DNA of 17,977 nt from Chryseobacterium sp. UBA6632 (GCA_002455915.1 DKLU01000356.1:1-17977), one strand, 5' to 3'; numbered from the stretch's first letter, positions 1 through 8,199 are shown. A program made the numbers and translations. The notes: generated by a model not told the origin, from the sequence alone.

Positions 1-126
1 CTTCCGACCAAGACTACGGCTTCGCCGCCGAGCCGTAAATAAAGTAAATAGCGAGTGCGTAGAGCGGGATTAAGCTCCTAAAAATGATAAAACAACAATG
101 CGACGAAGTCAAAAAGCTTCCAAATA
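1..126. other. Left-edge DNA without a supported gene
   Basis: This stretch is GC-rich for about 80 bases and then AT-rich. It contains a short GC hairpin (CGGCT at 17-21 pairing with AGCCG at 31-35). On the plus strand one frame reads to a stop at 36-38 and could be the last eleven codons of a gene entering from the left (ending DYGFAAEP). Its GCC/GAG/CCG codons are unlike the genes in the window, so I do not call it a gene. It more likely is intergenic repeat DNA. Confidence 0.3.
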
Positions 127-159
127 AAAATGGCTATTCAAATCATTGAACAGCCATTT
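121..159 (-). terminator. Rho-independent terminator of the GMC dehydrogenase gene
   Basis: AAATGGCT (128-135) pairs with AGCCATTT (152-159). After one A/C mismatch, TTCAA (137-141) pairs with TTGAA (146-150) around the loop ATCA. Read on the minus strand, the stem is followed by a T-rich run (TTTTATTTG). It lies 18 bp beyond the stop codon of the minus-strand dehydrogenase gene, where its terminator is expected. Confidence 0.8.
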
Positions 160-176
160 GTTTTACCTAAAATTAT

Positions 177-1727
177 CTAAGCCAAAGATAAATTTTCGGA
201 AAGATTTTGTGTTTTCAGACCATAATCTTCTTTTATCATATCAGCGGCTTTTTCGCCAATCATAATCGTTGGAGCATTGGTATTTCCGGAAACGACATCG
301 GGTATGATGGATGCGTCGGCAACCCTTAAACCTTTGATACCGTATACTTTTAATCGAGGATCTACCACCGACAGGCTGTCGATTCCCATTTTGCAGGTTC
401 CCGTCATGTGATGATAGGTGGAACACGATTTCTTGATATAATCGATCACTTCCTCTTTCGTTTTGCCTTCACCAGGATAAATCTCACCATCGTTCCATTC
501 TTTCATGGCTTCGGTTCTTCCCATTTCACGACATATTTCAACGCATCGATATAAAGCCTCCAGATCAGATTCTTCGGAAAGATATTTCGGATCTATTTCA
601 GGTGAAACGGATGGATCTGCGGAAGTCAGTTTGATATATCCCCGACTTGCAGGTCTGATAAATCCGGCACAAAAAGTGAAGGCATTTTCAGGTCCGGTAA
701 ATCCAGGACTGTAATATGGAAGTGCCATGAATAAAGGCTGTAAATCAGGAAAAGCCATTTCTTCCTTACTTTTCCAGAATAATTGAGCTTCCAAAAGATT
801 AGCTTCGGAAGCTGGTATTTCTTTTTTAGCTTTAAAAATAACACTCGTCAGCAAATGATCCTGAAGGTTTTTTCCGACCCCTTTCAAATCTTTAACCACG
901 GAAATTCCCAAAGTCTCCAATTCTTCCCGATCACCAATTCCGGAAAGCATTAGAAGTTTAGCAGATTCTATCGTTCCGCATGAAACAATGACTTCTTTAT
1001 TGGCTCTTGCTTCAACCAACTCTCCATTTTTTAAATATTGAATTCCAACACATCGATCACCTTCAAAAAGTAATTTCTGAGCCAATGCATGTGTATGAAT
1101 TTCCAAATTAGTTCGTGATCTTGCAGGATCTAAAAATGCCTTCGCGGTCGAACATCTTAAACCATCTTTTCCAACGCTCAAATGATTCAGTCCGGCACCC
1201 CAAATTTCTTTATTAAAATCATCGGTTTCGGGATAACCTAATTCTTTACAGGCCTCAATCGCGCTGATGGAAATAGGATTCGGACGTTTGATTCTGCTAA
1301 CATGCAGCGGTCCGTTTCCGCCATGCACCTCATCTTCTCCTTCTTCATGCGTTTCCGATTTTTTGAAATAAGGCAAAACACTTTCCCAGTCCCAGCCCAC
1401 ACAGCCATTATACGCCCAGTGATCATAATCCTGACGATGACCGCGAATATAGATCATCCCATTGATGGAACTTGAACCTCCCAGCGTTTTTCCTCTCGGC
1501 CAATATCTCGTGTTTCCGCCCGCACTTTCCTGAGCAACGGTATGATATGCCCAGTCTCTCTCTGTATTCCAGATCGCCGGCCAGCCCGCCTGCGCCTGAA
1601 CTTCAGGAACATGATCATCCGCTCCTGCTTCCAGAAGAAGTACTTTTATATTTTCGTTTTCGCTTAATCTATTGGCTATAACAGCGCCTGCCGAACCGGA
1701 TCCGACAACTATAAAATCGTAGTTCAT
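177..1727 (-). CDS. GMC-family FAD-dependent alcohol/choline-type dehydrogenase
   Basis: A 516-residue glucose-methanol-choline oxidoreductase, the usual length for the choline dehydrogenase branch. The FAD-binding GSGSAG motif is at residues 9-14, with the ribose-binding acidic residue at E33. The GMC signature around GGSSSINGM lies near residues 80-105, and a second signature ([15 protein letters not shown]) lies mid-protein. Near the C-terminus, [10 protein letters not shown] supplies the catalytic His (H440) and SGNTNAP the partner Asn (N484). Enzymes of this family oxidise an alcohol to an aldehyde and pass hydride to FAD. There is no signal peptide. The aldehyde dehydrogenase gene lies 168 bp upstream on the same strand, so a two-step alcohol-to-acid oxidation is plausible. 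The substrate cannot be read from sequence. Choline is possible, but many GMC enzymes annotated as BetA use other alcohols. Confidence 0.92.
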   Translation of the reverse strand: MNYDFIVVGSGSAGAVIANRLSENENIKVLLLEAGADDHVPEVQAQAGWPAIWNTERDWAYHTVAQESAGGNTRYWPRGKTLGGSSSINGMIYIRGHRQDYDHWAYNGCVGWDWESVLPYFKKSETHEEGEDEVHGGNGPLHVSRIKRPNPISISAIEACKELGYPETDDFNKEIWGAGLNHLSVGKDGLRCSTAKAFLDPARSRTNLEIHTHALAQKLLFEGDRCVGIQYLKNGELVEARANKEVIVSCGTIESAKLLMLSGIGDREELETLGISVVKDLKGVGKNLQDHLLTSVIFKAKKEIPASEANLLEAQLFWKSKEEMAFPDLQPLFMALPYYSPGFTGPENAFTFCAGFIRPASRGYIKLTSADPSVSPEIDPKYLSEESDLEALYRCVEICREMGRTEAMKEWNDGEIYPGEGKTKEEVIDYIKKSCSTYHHMTGTCKMGIDSLSVVDPRLKVYGIKGLRVADASIIPDVVSGNTNAPTIMIGEKAADMIKEDYGLKTQNLSENLSLA

Positions 1728-1772
1728 AAGTTTTAATTTGTTCTTTCTATTTTTTGCTAAAAATCATTTTTT

Positions 1773-1862
1773 AACGCAAAGCCCCCAAAGTTTTTTTTTA
1801 ACTACTGACCGCTTTTAAGTTCGCTAAGACGCTCTGCTTAGCAAAGCACACGAAGATTTTTA
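1773..1862. repeat. Degenerate intergenic repeat relic with a small hairpin
   Basis: The spacer between the aldehyde dehydrogenase and GMC genes holds a stretch of the form AACGCAAAG...TTCGCTAAGACGC...AGCAAAGCACACGAAGA. From memory this resembles an intergenic repeat scattered through flavobacterial genomes. GCTAAG (1823-1828) pairs with CTTAGC (1837-1842) around an 8-nt loop. No ORF crosses it. Whether it interrupts co-transcription of the two genes is unknown. Confidence 0.4.
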
Positions 1863-1895
1863 GCCATTGTATTTTGACTAATTCTGAGATACTGA

Positions 1896-3302
1896 TTATT
1901 TTTTAATACTGATCACTTTTGGAATGGTAACGGCTTTCAGGCCTTCCACACCGAATTCTACTCCATAACCTGATTTTTTTGCTCCGCCAAACGGTACAAA
2001 CGGGTTAATCGCTCCATGTTGATTAATCCAAACCGTTCCAGCTTCCAGCTGAGCTGCAATATTTTGTGCTTCCTCAAGATCATCACCCCAGACCGAAGCT
2101 CCTAAACCGTTTTCAGAATCATTGGCTTTTTCTACGGCTTCCTCTAAAGTTTTATATTTAATGATCGGCAGCACAGGTCCGAATTGTTCCTCATCCACAA
2201 TACGGCTTCCGTTGTCTACATTTCCTATCAGTGTAATCGGGATAAAGTAGCCGTCTTGATCAGGTTTTTCACCTTTAAATACAAAATCGGCATTATTATT
2301 TTCAGCATCCTTCAGTAAATCCTGAATTTTATCAAACTGCATTTTATTCTGTATCGGTCCTAATACATTATTTTCATCAGCCCCATTCCCCATCGGGATA
2401 TTGGCGGAATAATCAGACAATGCTTTCACCACATGTTCATAATCGTTTTCATGAACGTACAATCTTTTTAAACAGGCACAGGTTTGCCCCATATTTAAAA
2501 ATGTACCCCAGAAAAGGTTTTCGATATGTTTTGAAAGATCAAGTCCCGGTAAAATGATTCCGGCATCGTTTCCGCCGCATTCCAATGTCAGCCTCGCCAT
2601 ATTTTTAGCAGATGCTTCAATCACTTTTTTTCCTGTCGCAATAGATCCTGTAAACATCACTTTCCCGATTTCAGGATGTGCAGTAAGATAAGATCCTACT
2701 TCCCCCCTTCCTGTAACTACCTGCAAAACATTTTCAGGAAGTACAGAATTAATAACTTTAATCATTTCCAATGTACTGAAAGTAGTATATTCCGATGGTT
2801 TTAAAATCACCGTATTCCCCATTCTCAAAGAAGGAATAATCTGCCAGATGGCAATCATCAATGGCCAGTTCCACGGGGCAATGGCTGCAACGACTCCTAT
2901 TGGTTTTCTGTATAAAATATCTTTTCTTGTATCATCTTCAAAAACTACTTCTTCAGGCAAATCCAATGATGCCGGAACTTGAGTCCATCCCACGCAGGCC
3001 TGCATTTCAAAATTAGATCCCGGTCCACTCAACGGCTTTCCCTGTTCGCGCGTAATCCATTCTGCTAAGTGTTTAGAATTCTGCTGTAACGCTTCTGCCA
3101 CCTTCAGTAATATTTCTTTTCTTTCGGAATCTGGCCTTGCTGACCATTGTTTTTGGGCAATTTTTGCATTCTTTATTTTACGGTCTATTTCGTCTGCTGA
3201 TGTATTTTCTACTTTCCCGATAACCTCTAAGGTAGAAGGGTTTAGCGATAAAAATTCTGTATTTACAGTTGCTGTTTCTTTTGCAAATGAAGTATTTTCC
3301 AT
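1896..3302 (-). CDS. NAD(P)-dependent aldehyde dehydrogenase
   Basis: A 468-residue member of the aldehyde dehydrogenase superfamily, which oxidises an aldehyde to the carboxylate with NAD(P)+. Key residues are visible: N145 in APWNWP (oxyanion), K168 in LKPSE (cofactor), E241 in LECGG (general base) and C275 in MGQTCAC (nucleophile). EEQFGPVLP near the C-terminus matches the conserved EExFGPV motif. The sequence has a second cysteine (C277) two residues after the nucleophile. The start at 3302 sits 103 bp from the divergent AraC-family gene, which suggests local regulation. The GMC dehydrogenase downstream on the same strand could supply the aldehyde. Betaine aldehyde is a candidate substrate only because of that neighbour; the sequence does not specify it. 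Confidence 0.93.
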   Translation of the reverse strand: MENTSFAKETATVNTEFLSLNPSTLEVIGKVENTSADEIDRKIKNAKIAQKQWSARPDSERKEILLKVAEALQQNSKHLAEWITREQGKPLSGPGSNFEMQACVGWTQVPASLDLPEEVVFEDDTRKDILYRKPIGVVAAIAPWNWPLMIAIWQIIPSLRMGNTVILKPSEYTTFSTLEMIKVINSVLPENVLQVVTGRGEVGSYLTAHPEIGKVMFTGSIATGKKVIEASAKNMARLTLECGGNDAGIILPGLDLSKHIENLFWGTFLNMGQTCACLKRLYVHENDYEHVVKALSDYSANIPMGNGADENNVLGPIQNKMQFDKIQDLLKDAENNNADFVFKGEKPDQDGYFIPITLIGNVDNGSRIVDEEQFGPVLPIIKYKTLEEAVEKANDSENGLGASVWGDDLEEAQNIAAQLEAGTVWINQHGAINPFVPFGGAKKSGYGVEFGVEGLKAVTIPKVISIKK

Positions 3303-3405
3303 TGTTTCGAATTATTTTGTATTTTACATACCCCGAAAATGACAAAAACATGACATAAATCATTTACTTATTCTCTATATTTTTTAACTTAAACTCTACT
3401 CTATA
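3303..3405. promoter_or_regulatory. Divergent promoter region between aldehyde dehydrogenase and araC-type genes
   Basis: This 103-bp spacer must carry promoters for both divergent genes and is the natural binding place for the AraC-type protein. A near-match to TAnnTTTG (TATATTTT, 3377-3384) faces the regulator gene. I found no convincing -7 element for the aldehyde dehydrogenase and no clear direct-repeat operator. Confidence 0.5.
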
Positions 3406-4275
3406 ATGGAAAAGATCGAAGAAAGAACCGTTTTCAGCATTCCTTTCGGTGAATTGAATGTATTTGAAACCAATGTTGTATGCCATGATTTCCCATTCTT
3501 TTTTGAGAAACCCGTAATCACTTTAATGCTGAGCGGTAATAAGATCATCAGAAGTGAGGAAGAAACTTTTGAGTTTAAGGAAAGAAGCGTATTTATTCCA
3601 CCTTGTAATAAAGAATTAAGTATTGATATTCACCCTATTTTTCATGAGCCGACCAAATGTCTGGTGTTAAATATCGAACAGGAATATATCGACCATGTTT
3701 TTTCAGAAGTCATCGAAAACTGGCATCCAGACTGGGACAAAACCGGAATTATGATGCAGGAAAATACAGTAAAAAAATTTGTAAGTTCTGATGCTTCATT
3801 ATGGCAAAGTTTAACCAATCTTTACAACCGAAGAATTGACGAGAAAATGCAGGGTACTTCAGATTTTCTTTTAAGTTTAAGCTTAAAGGAACTGATCTAT
3901 GAACTGATGAAAACCAATGCCAAACATATTCTTTTAAACAGCAATAAAACAGAAAATATTCAAAACGGGCTTCAGGAAGTTGTTCATTTTATTAAGCACA
4001 ATTATCGCGAGCCGATCACCATCAAAAAACTGGCTTCCATCGCCGGAATGAGTGAGGCAAATTTGTTTAAAAAGTTCAAGCATTCTTACAATTGTACGCC
4101 TGTAGAATATATTATTGAACTGAGGATTGAACACGCCAAACAGCTACTCATCAATAATCCCGAGATTGATATTAAAAATATCTGTTTTGAATCTGGTTTT
4201 AATACGCTGGAATATTTCTACAGAAAATTCACACAAATGACGGGAAAATCTCCGAAGAAGTTTAAAATTAGTTGA
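3406..4275 (+). CDS. AraC-family transcriptional regulator
   Basis: A 289-residue protein with an N-terminal ligand-sensing half and a C-terminal AraC-type double helix-turn-helix. The DNA-binding part covers roughly residues 185-287: VVHFIKHNYREPITIKKLASIAGMSEANLF opens the first HTH. The second HTH ends with the family hallmark FESGFNTLEYFYRKFTQMTGKSPKKF. The N-terminal half is beta-rich and compatible with a cupin-like AraC sensor, but I see no residues that identify its ligand. The gene is divergent from the aldehyde dehydrogenase/GMC pair across 103 bp, the usual arrangement for a local activator responding to a pathway substrate. That role is inferred from position alone. Confidence 0.92.
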   Translation: MEKIEERTVFSIPFGELNVFETNVVCHDFPFFFEKPVITLMLSGNKIIRSEEETFEFKERSVFIPPCNKELSIDIHPIFHEPTKCLVLNIEQEYIDHVFSEVIENWHPDWDKTGIMMQENTVKKFVSSDASLWQSLTNLYNRRIDEKMQGTSDFLLSLSLKELIYELMKTNAKHILLNSNKTENIQNGLQEVVHFIKHNYREPITIKKLASIAGMSEANLFKKFKHSYNCTPVEYIIELRIEHAKQLLINNPEIDIKNICFESGFNTLEYFYRKFTQMTGKSPKKFKIS

Positions 4276-4297
4276 TTTTATATTAATTATTTTGAAC

Positions 4298-4396
4298 CAT
4301 TAAGATTTGAGTTAAGAATATTAAGTTAAGCTTCGCTTCTAAATTAAAATCTTTGATTTTCTTAATTCCACTTAACTCCTTAATTATCCCTTAATG
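4298..4396. repeat. Imperfect inverted-repeat element after the araC-type gene
   Basis: CATTAAG (4298-4304) and GAGTTAAG (4309-4316) are mirrored by CTTAACTC (4371-4378) and CTTAATG (4390-4396), enclosing an AT-rich centre. The whole could fold into a long imperfect hairpin. It lies in the convergent gap between the AraC-type gene and topB, so it might act as a two-way terminator or be a mobile palindromic relic. No ORF crosses it. Confidence 0.55.
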
Positions 4397-4432
4397 ATTT
4401 ATAAAAGAAAATCTAATAGAAAATTAATTTTA

Positions 4433-4638
4433 CTTTTGTCTTGAAACAAAAGTAACAAAAATTCAAGACTGGAATCATTCGCTAAAAATTTCAATGTATT
4501 CCTAAAATCCCCAAAACTTGCGCGAATTCAGAATTTTGCTTCGATTCCTAATTAGTTTCGCGCTTCGAACAGTGGGAATTTTTTAACGGACTAAATTTCA
4601 ATTTTCTTAACGCTACTGCTTCCTAAGTCAATGTATTA
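4433..4638 (+). repeat. Dispersed ~200-bp intergenic repeat, copy 1
   Basis: First of three copies in the window (others at 8200-8410 and 11287-11374). The left end is a hairpin, CTTTTGT-N6-ACAAAAG. An overlapping alternative pairing exists between GTCTTGAA (4439-4446) and TTCAAGAC (4462-4469). The middle shares AACAGTGGGA with copy 2, and the right end is TTTTCTTAACGCT followed by CTTCC. The gap with copy 2 aligns along its whole length. There is no ORF. It fills the convergent gap beyond the topB stop codon. It is either a non-autonomous mobile relic or a conserved RNA or terminator element. Confidence 0.75.
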
Positions 4639-4656
4639 GAAAATAATCAAAAACCG

Positions 4657-6780
4657 TTAAGCTAATGAAACGGTAAATTCGGGAGATAGTGAAGCCACAC
4701 CTTCTGTTATATTTTCAGGATGCGCGGTGAAACCTTTTAATTTTGATGTTTTTCCTTTTACGACTAAATCCAAAAGCTGTTTATCAGACAATTTTTTACC
4801 GAAGATTTCGAAATCAAGTTTAAATCCGCAATTTTTAAAATCAGAACATCCAACGGCTGTTTTGCCTTTCATTAAATGATGTTCTTTACATTTCGGACAT
4901 TTGGTTTCTTCCCAGGACTGCAGTTCTTTTTTTACAGCGGGTTCACGTTTTTTCTTTTCTTTAACCTCTTCTTTTTCTTCATATAAAGTGATCACCTTAC
5001 CTTTTCCATCAACCACTTTTTTGGTCAGTTCCGTTACCATCTGAATCAGTTCTTCTTTAAACTGATTGGCTTCATATTCACCACTTTCAATTTTACGAAG
5101 CTTTGACTCCCATTCTCCGGTCAGTTCGGGGCTTTTCAGTAATTCATCTTCAATGGTATCAATCAATTGAATTCCGGTTTGGGTCGCAATCAGATTTTTT
5201 CTTTTCTTCTCAATATATTTTCTTTTGAAGAGCGTTTCGATAATATTTGCACGGGTTGAAGGTCTTCCGATTCCGTTATTTTTCAACATTTCTCGAAGTT
5301 CTTCATCTTCCACCTGCTTTCCGGCAGTTTCCATGGCACGAAGAAGTGTTGCTTCCGTGTATGGTTTTGGCGGTGATGTTTTCCCCTGGTGAATCATCGG
5401 ATCGTGTGGCCCGGTTTCACCAACAATAAATTCAGGAATGGTCTGTTCTTCCTCTTTTTCTTTATCCTTATCTGTGGCTTCCTCTTTTGGTTCTTTAGCA
5501 TACACGGCTCTCCATCCCGGTTCAAGGATTTGTCGACCACTTGTTTTAAAAGGAATTGTGCCTACTTTTCCTTCTACCAATGTATTTGAAATTTTACATT
5601 CAGGATAAAAAACAGCGATGAAACGTTTGGCAATTAAGTCATAAATCAACTTTTCTTCCCTACTCAGATTCTGCGAAGGCGGAACTTCTGTCGGAATAAT
5701 CGCATGGTGATCCGTCACTTTCGCATCATCAAAAACGGCTTTTGATTTTGGAATTGGTGCTTCTAATAAAGGAGAAATCAGTTCCTGATAAGGATACATT
5801 TTTCTAAGAATTCCTTCAATTTTCGGATGTAAGCTTTCGGATAAATAGGTGGTATCAACACGCGGATAAGTCACGTGTTTTTTTTCGTACAAACTTTGAA
5901 TATAATTTAAGGTATTCTCCGCAGAATAGCCGTATTTTTTGTTGGCTTCCACCTGAAGTCCGGTCAAATCAAAAAGTCTCGGATTTTTCTCTTTCCCTTC
6001 TTTAATTTCAAAAGAGACGATTTCAAAAGGATTAACTTTTAGATATTCCAAACCTTTTTCGGCACGTTCCAAGGTTTTTAAACGATCAATCGCAGCGTTG
6101 AAAATAACGTCACGATATTTGGTTTTCAGTTCCCAATATTCTTCGGTAGTAAATGCATCAATCTCCTTCTGACGCTGAACGAGCATCGCCAACGTCGGAG
6201 TTTGTACCCTTCCAATTGAAAGAACGGCTTTATTTCCGCCAAATTTTTTCGTAAAAAGTCGTGTTGCGTTGATTCCCAACAACCAGTCTCCGATGGCTCT
6301 TGCATTTCCTGCGAGATACAAATTTTTGTAATCTTCAGCAGGTTTTAAGCTTGCGAAACCTTCTTTAATCGCTTCTTCGGTAAGAGAAGAAATCCACAAA
6401 CGCTGAATGGGTTTGTTGCATTTGGCCTTCTGCAATACCCAACGCTGAATAAGTTCTCCCTCCTGACCGGCATCCCCACAGTTGATGACCTCTTCACATT
6501 CTTCGACTAACTTTTCAATGACTTTAAACTGATTTTCCACGCCTTTATTCGGGATCAGCTTAATTCCGAAGCTGTTAGGAATAATCGGCAGCAAAAACAA
6601 ATTCCAGGATTTGTATTGCGGACCGTAATCATGTGGTTCTTTCAGGGTACAAAGATGTCCGAACGTCCATGTTACACAATAGCCGTTTCCTTCCATATAG
6701 CCTTGTTTCGGCGTGGTAGCGCCCAATACTTTGGCGATATCTCTGGCAACACTGGGTTTTTCGGCAATACAAAGTTTCAT
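4657..6780 (-). CDS. topB: DNA topoisomerase III (type IA)
   Basis: A 707-residue type IA topoisomerase that cuts one DNA strand through a 5'-phosphotyrosine link and passes another through it, resolving linked or recombining DNA. The Toprim domain spans about residues 1-150, with E7 in AEKPS and the acidic cluster GDAGQEGE (D103, E107, E109). GDAGQEGE lacks the second Asp of the DxD form, which is also how other TopB proteins of this subgroup appear. The catalytic tyrosine is Y305 in TYPRVDT. LSIGRVQTPTLAML (about 187-200) is the conserved family motif. The C-terminal region has a zinc-ribbon-like Cys set (C628, C631, C645, C651) after a charged Lys/Glu linker. The gene stands alone, with repeats on both sides. 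The Gram-positive/Bacteroidota TopB type is also found on plasmids and integrative elements, but no mobilisation genes are present here. Confidence 0.96.
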   Translation of the reverse strand: MKLCIAEKPSVARDIAKVLGATTPKQGYMEGNGYCVTWTFGHLCTLKEPHDYGPQYKSWNLFLLPIIPNSFGIKLIPNKGVENQFKVIEKLVEECEEVINCGDAGQEGELIQRWVLQKAKCNKPIQRLWISSLTEEAIKEGFASLKPAEDYKNLYLAGNARAIGDWLLGINATRLFTKKFGGNKAVLSIGRVQTPTLAMLVQRQKEIDAFTTEEYWELKTKYRDVIFNAAIDRLKTLERAEKGLEYLKVNPFEIVSFEIKEGKEKNPRLFDLTGLQVEANKKYGYSAENTLNYIQSLYEKKHVTYPRVDTTYLSESLHPKIEGILRKMYPYQELISPLLEAPIPKSKAVFDDAKVTDHHAIIPTEVPPSQNLSREEKLIYDLIAKRFIAVFYPECKISNTLVEGKVGTIPFKTSGRQILEPGWRAVYAKEPKEEATDKDKEKEEEQTIPEFIVGETGPHDPMIHQGKTSPPKPYTEATLLRAMETAGKQVEDEELREMLKNNGIGRPSTRANIIETLFKRKYIEKKRKNLIATQTGIQLIDTIEDELLKSPELTGEWESKLRKIESGEYEANQFKEELIQMVTELTKKVVDGKGKVITLYEEKEEVKEKKKREPAVKKELQSWEETKCPKCKEHHLMKGKTAVGCSDFKNCGFKLDFEIFGKKLSDKQLLDLVVKGKTSKLKGFTAHPENITEGVASLSPEFTVSLA

Positions 6781-6936
6781 GAATATTCGGAATTATTGAA
6801 GAGGGCAAAAATCGGGATTTTTTTTGGATTTTGCTAATTTGCTGATGGTTGTTGGTTGATGGTTGTTAGTTAATGGTTTAGCGTTAAGATAATTAAGTTT
6901 TAGTTAAAAAAAATGTTATGAAGAGAAAATTCTATT

Positions 6937-7125
6937 CCACATCGTTCACTTTATAAATTACATCGCAAAAAGTATATCTTACAATGGAAGAATGTAAAGT
7001 TACAACGTAAGAATGTAACTTTACAATGCGAAAAAGTAAATTAACATCGGAAGAATGTAATTTTACAACACAAGAATGTAAATTTACATTGAAAGAATGT
7101 ACTATTACAATACATGCGTATAGCT
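6937..7125. repeat. Tandem array of 21-bp units, each a TTACA-N9-TGTAA dyad
   Basis: Starting at 6958, eight consecutive 21-bp units run to 7125, with a degenerate ninth at 6937-6957. The clearest units start at 6979, 7000, 7021, 7042, 7063 and 7084. The best-preserved ones read TTACA, nine bases centred on GAAGAA, TGTAA, then two bases. Each unit is an inverted repeat, and each junction (TGTAA-NN-TTACA) is one too. The period is two helical turns. The units are diverged, so this is not a recent expansion. The array lies 157 bp upstream of the topB start and just beyond the pirin gene's terminator. The plus-strand reading frame across it has TAA stops inside units and is not convincing as a gene. 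In 6781-6936 I see nothing but a GTTGATGGTT-type stretch. Confidence 0.85.
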
Positions 7126-7166
7126 TTTTTCTTCATTTCATTAAAATATATTCTATTTATAAACGT

Positions 7167-7194
7167 AAAAAAGACTCCCTTAAAAAGAGAGCCT
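7167..7194 (-). terminator. Rho-independent terminator of the pirin gene
   Basis: On the minus strand AGGCTCTC (7194-7187) pairs with GGGAGTCT (7179-7172), including two G-T pairs, around an AT-only loop. A run of T follows (7171-7167). It lies 41 bp beyond the pirin stop codon. Confidence 0.8.
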
Positions 7195-7235
7195 ATCAAC
7201 AATATTATGAAACGAGGTTCATTATTTTAATTTTA

Positions 7236-8111
7236 TTACATCGTCATCGGAACTTCCATTAAAAGGATTTCTGTGTTTTCTGATGTTGTTTTTATATTCA
7301 GATCGGCAATATCCCAAACACCAAAACCATCTCTTTCTTCGACTTTTTGGCCTTCGATTTCTGCACTTCCTTTCAAAATAAAAGCATAGACACCGTTTCC
7401 TTTTTTTCTGATCTGATAATTGATTTCGGCATTATTTTCAAAATTTCCTAAATGAAACCATGCATCTTGGTGAATCCAAACTCCTTCATCATCGGCATTT
7501 GGAGAAAGTATTTGCTGGAATTTATTTTTACTTTTTGATTTGTCAAGTGTGATTTGATCGTATCGCGGAGTAACATTTCTTTTATTCGGATACACCCAAA
7601 TTTGCAGGAATTTCACCAACCTATCTTGGTTTTTATTGAATTCGCTGTGCATAATTCCGGTTCCAGCACTCATCACCTGAATATCTCCGCTTTTGATAAT
7701 TGCAGAATTTCCCATGCTGTCTTTGTGCTCCAAATCGCCTTCCAACGGAATACTGATGATTTCCATATTGTCGTGAGGATGCGTTCCGAAGCCTCTTCCC
7801 GCCTCTACTTTATCATCGTTCAACACTCTCAGCACACCAAAGTGCATTCTTTCGGGATTGTGATAATTGGCAAAACTGAAGGTATGATTGCTCACCAGCC
7901 AGCCATGATCTGCCTTCCCTCTTGAATCTGCCTTATGAATGACAGAATTATCTTTAATTTTTGAATCGGTATTCGGTAAATGATTGTATCCGATAGGTTC
8001 CAACGGCTCGATCTCATCGATTTCGTTTTTCATTGTATTGCCCAATGAAGCGGATGCCACAAACATTCCTGTTCCCAATAATCCTTTCTTTAAAAAATCT
8101 TTTCTGTCCAT
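7236..8111 (-). CDS. Pirin-family protein with a Tat-like N-terminal extension
   Basis: A 291-residue bicupin of the pirin family. Bacterial pirins such as YhhW bind a metal and can show quercetin 2,3-dioxygenase activity. The metal site is intact: HPH in the THPHDNMEI motif and HSE in SAGTGIMHSEFN, the HxH and HxE pairs of the family. The C-terminal cupin half is present. Unusually, the protein begins MDRKDFLKKGLLGTG followed by an Ala/Ser-rich hydrophobic stretch to about residue 24. This resembles a twin-arginine signal with RK in place of RR. An internal Met at residue 27 would remove it. However, the shared promoter block ends only 30 bp before the upstream ATG, with its -7 element there, which supports the long form. 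The neighbouring Crp/Fnr gene lies 456 bp upstream on the same strand. Confidence 0.93.
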   Translation of the reverse strand: MDRKDFLKKGLLGTGMFVASASLGNTMKNEIDEIEPLEPIGYNHLPNTDSKIKDNSVIHKADSRGKADHGWLVSNHTFSFANYHNPERMHFGVLRVLNDDKVEAGRGFGTHPHDNMEIISIPLEGDLEHKDSMGNSAIIKSGDIQVMSAGTGIMHSEFNKNQDRLVKFLQIWVYPNKRNVTPRYDQITLDKSKSKNKFQQILSPNADDEGVWIHQDAWFHLGNFENNAEINYQIRKKGNGVYAFILKGSAEIEGQKVEERDGFGVWDIADLNIKTTSENTEILLMEVPMTM

Positions 8112-8141
8112 ATCTGTTAGTTGTTTATTCGTTTTTATAGA

Positions 8142-8191
8142 ACAAATTTCGGAAGATTGAAACTGCTGGACATTTAACTAGTTTAATAAAT
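8142..8191 (-). promoter_or_regulatory. Pirin promoter block shared with the dioxygenase operon
   Basis: This 50-bp block matches 14747-14796 without gaps at 42 of 50 positions. Positions 8170-8191 are identical to 14775-14796. The identical part carries the palindrome AACTAGTT within TTAAACTAGTTAA (minus strand). At the gene-proximal end, GAAATTTG stands where the dioxygenase promoter has a perfect TAnnTTTG. The block ends 30 bp before the pirin ATG. Read together, these are an operator plus promoter. The regulator is not identified. Confidence 0.8.
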
Positions 8192-8199
8192 TTGAATTT

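Noticed and set aside
3..38. C-terminal end of a plus-strand gene at the left edge
   Set aside because: Only eleven codons are visible, with GC-rich codon use unlike the window's genes; it cannot be supported.
6937..7125. CRISPR array
   Set aside because: The 21-bp units are contiguous with no unique spacers, the repeats are diverged, and no cas genes are present.
7026..7262. 78-codon plus-strand ORF starting inside the 21-bp array
   Set aside because: Its first third only reads the tandem units and the same frame has TAA stops in neighbouring units. The rest overlaps the pirin terminator and the pirin 3' end on the other strand. No family resemblance.
7554..7925. 123-codon plus-strand ORF antisense to pirin
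   Set aside because: It lies wholly within the well-supported pirin gene on the other strand and its translation resembles no family. It is an antisense shadow.
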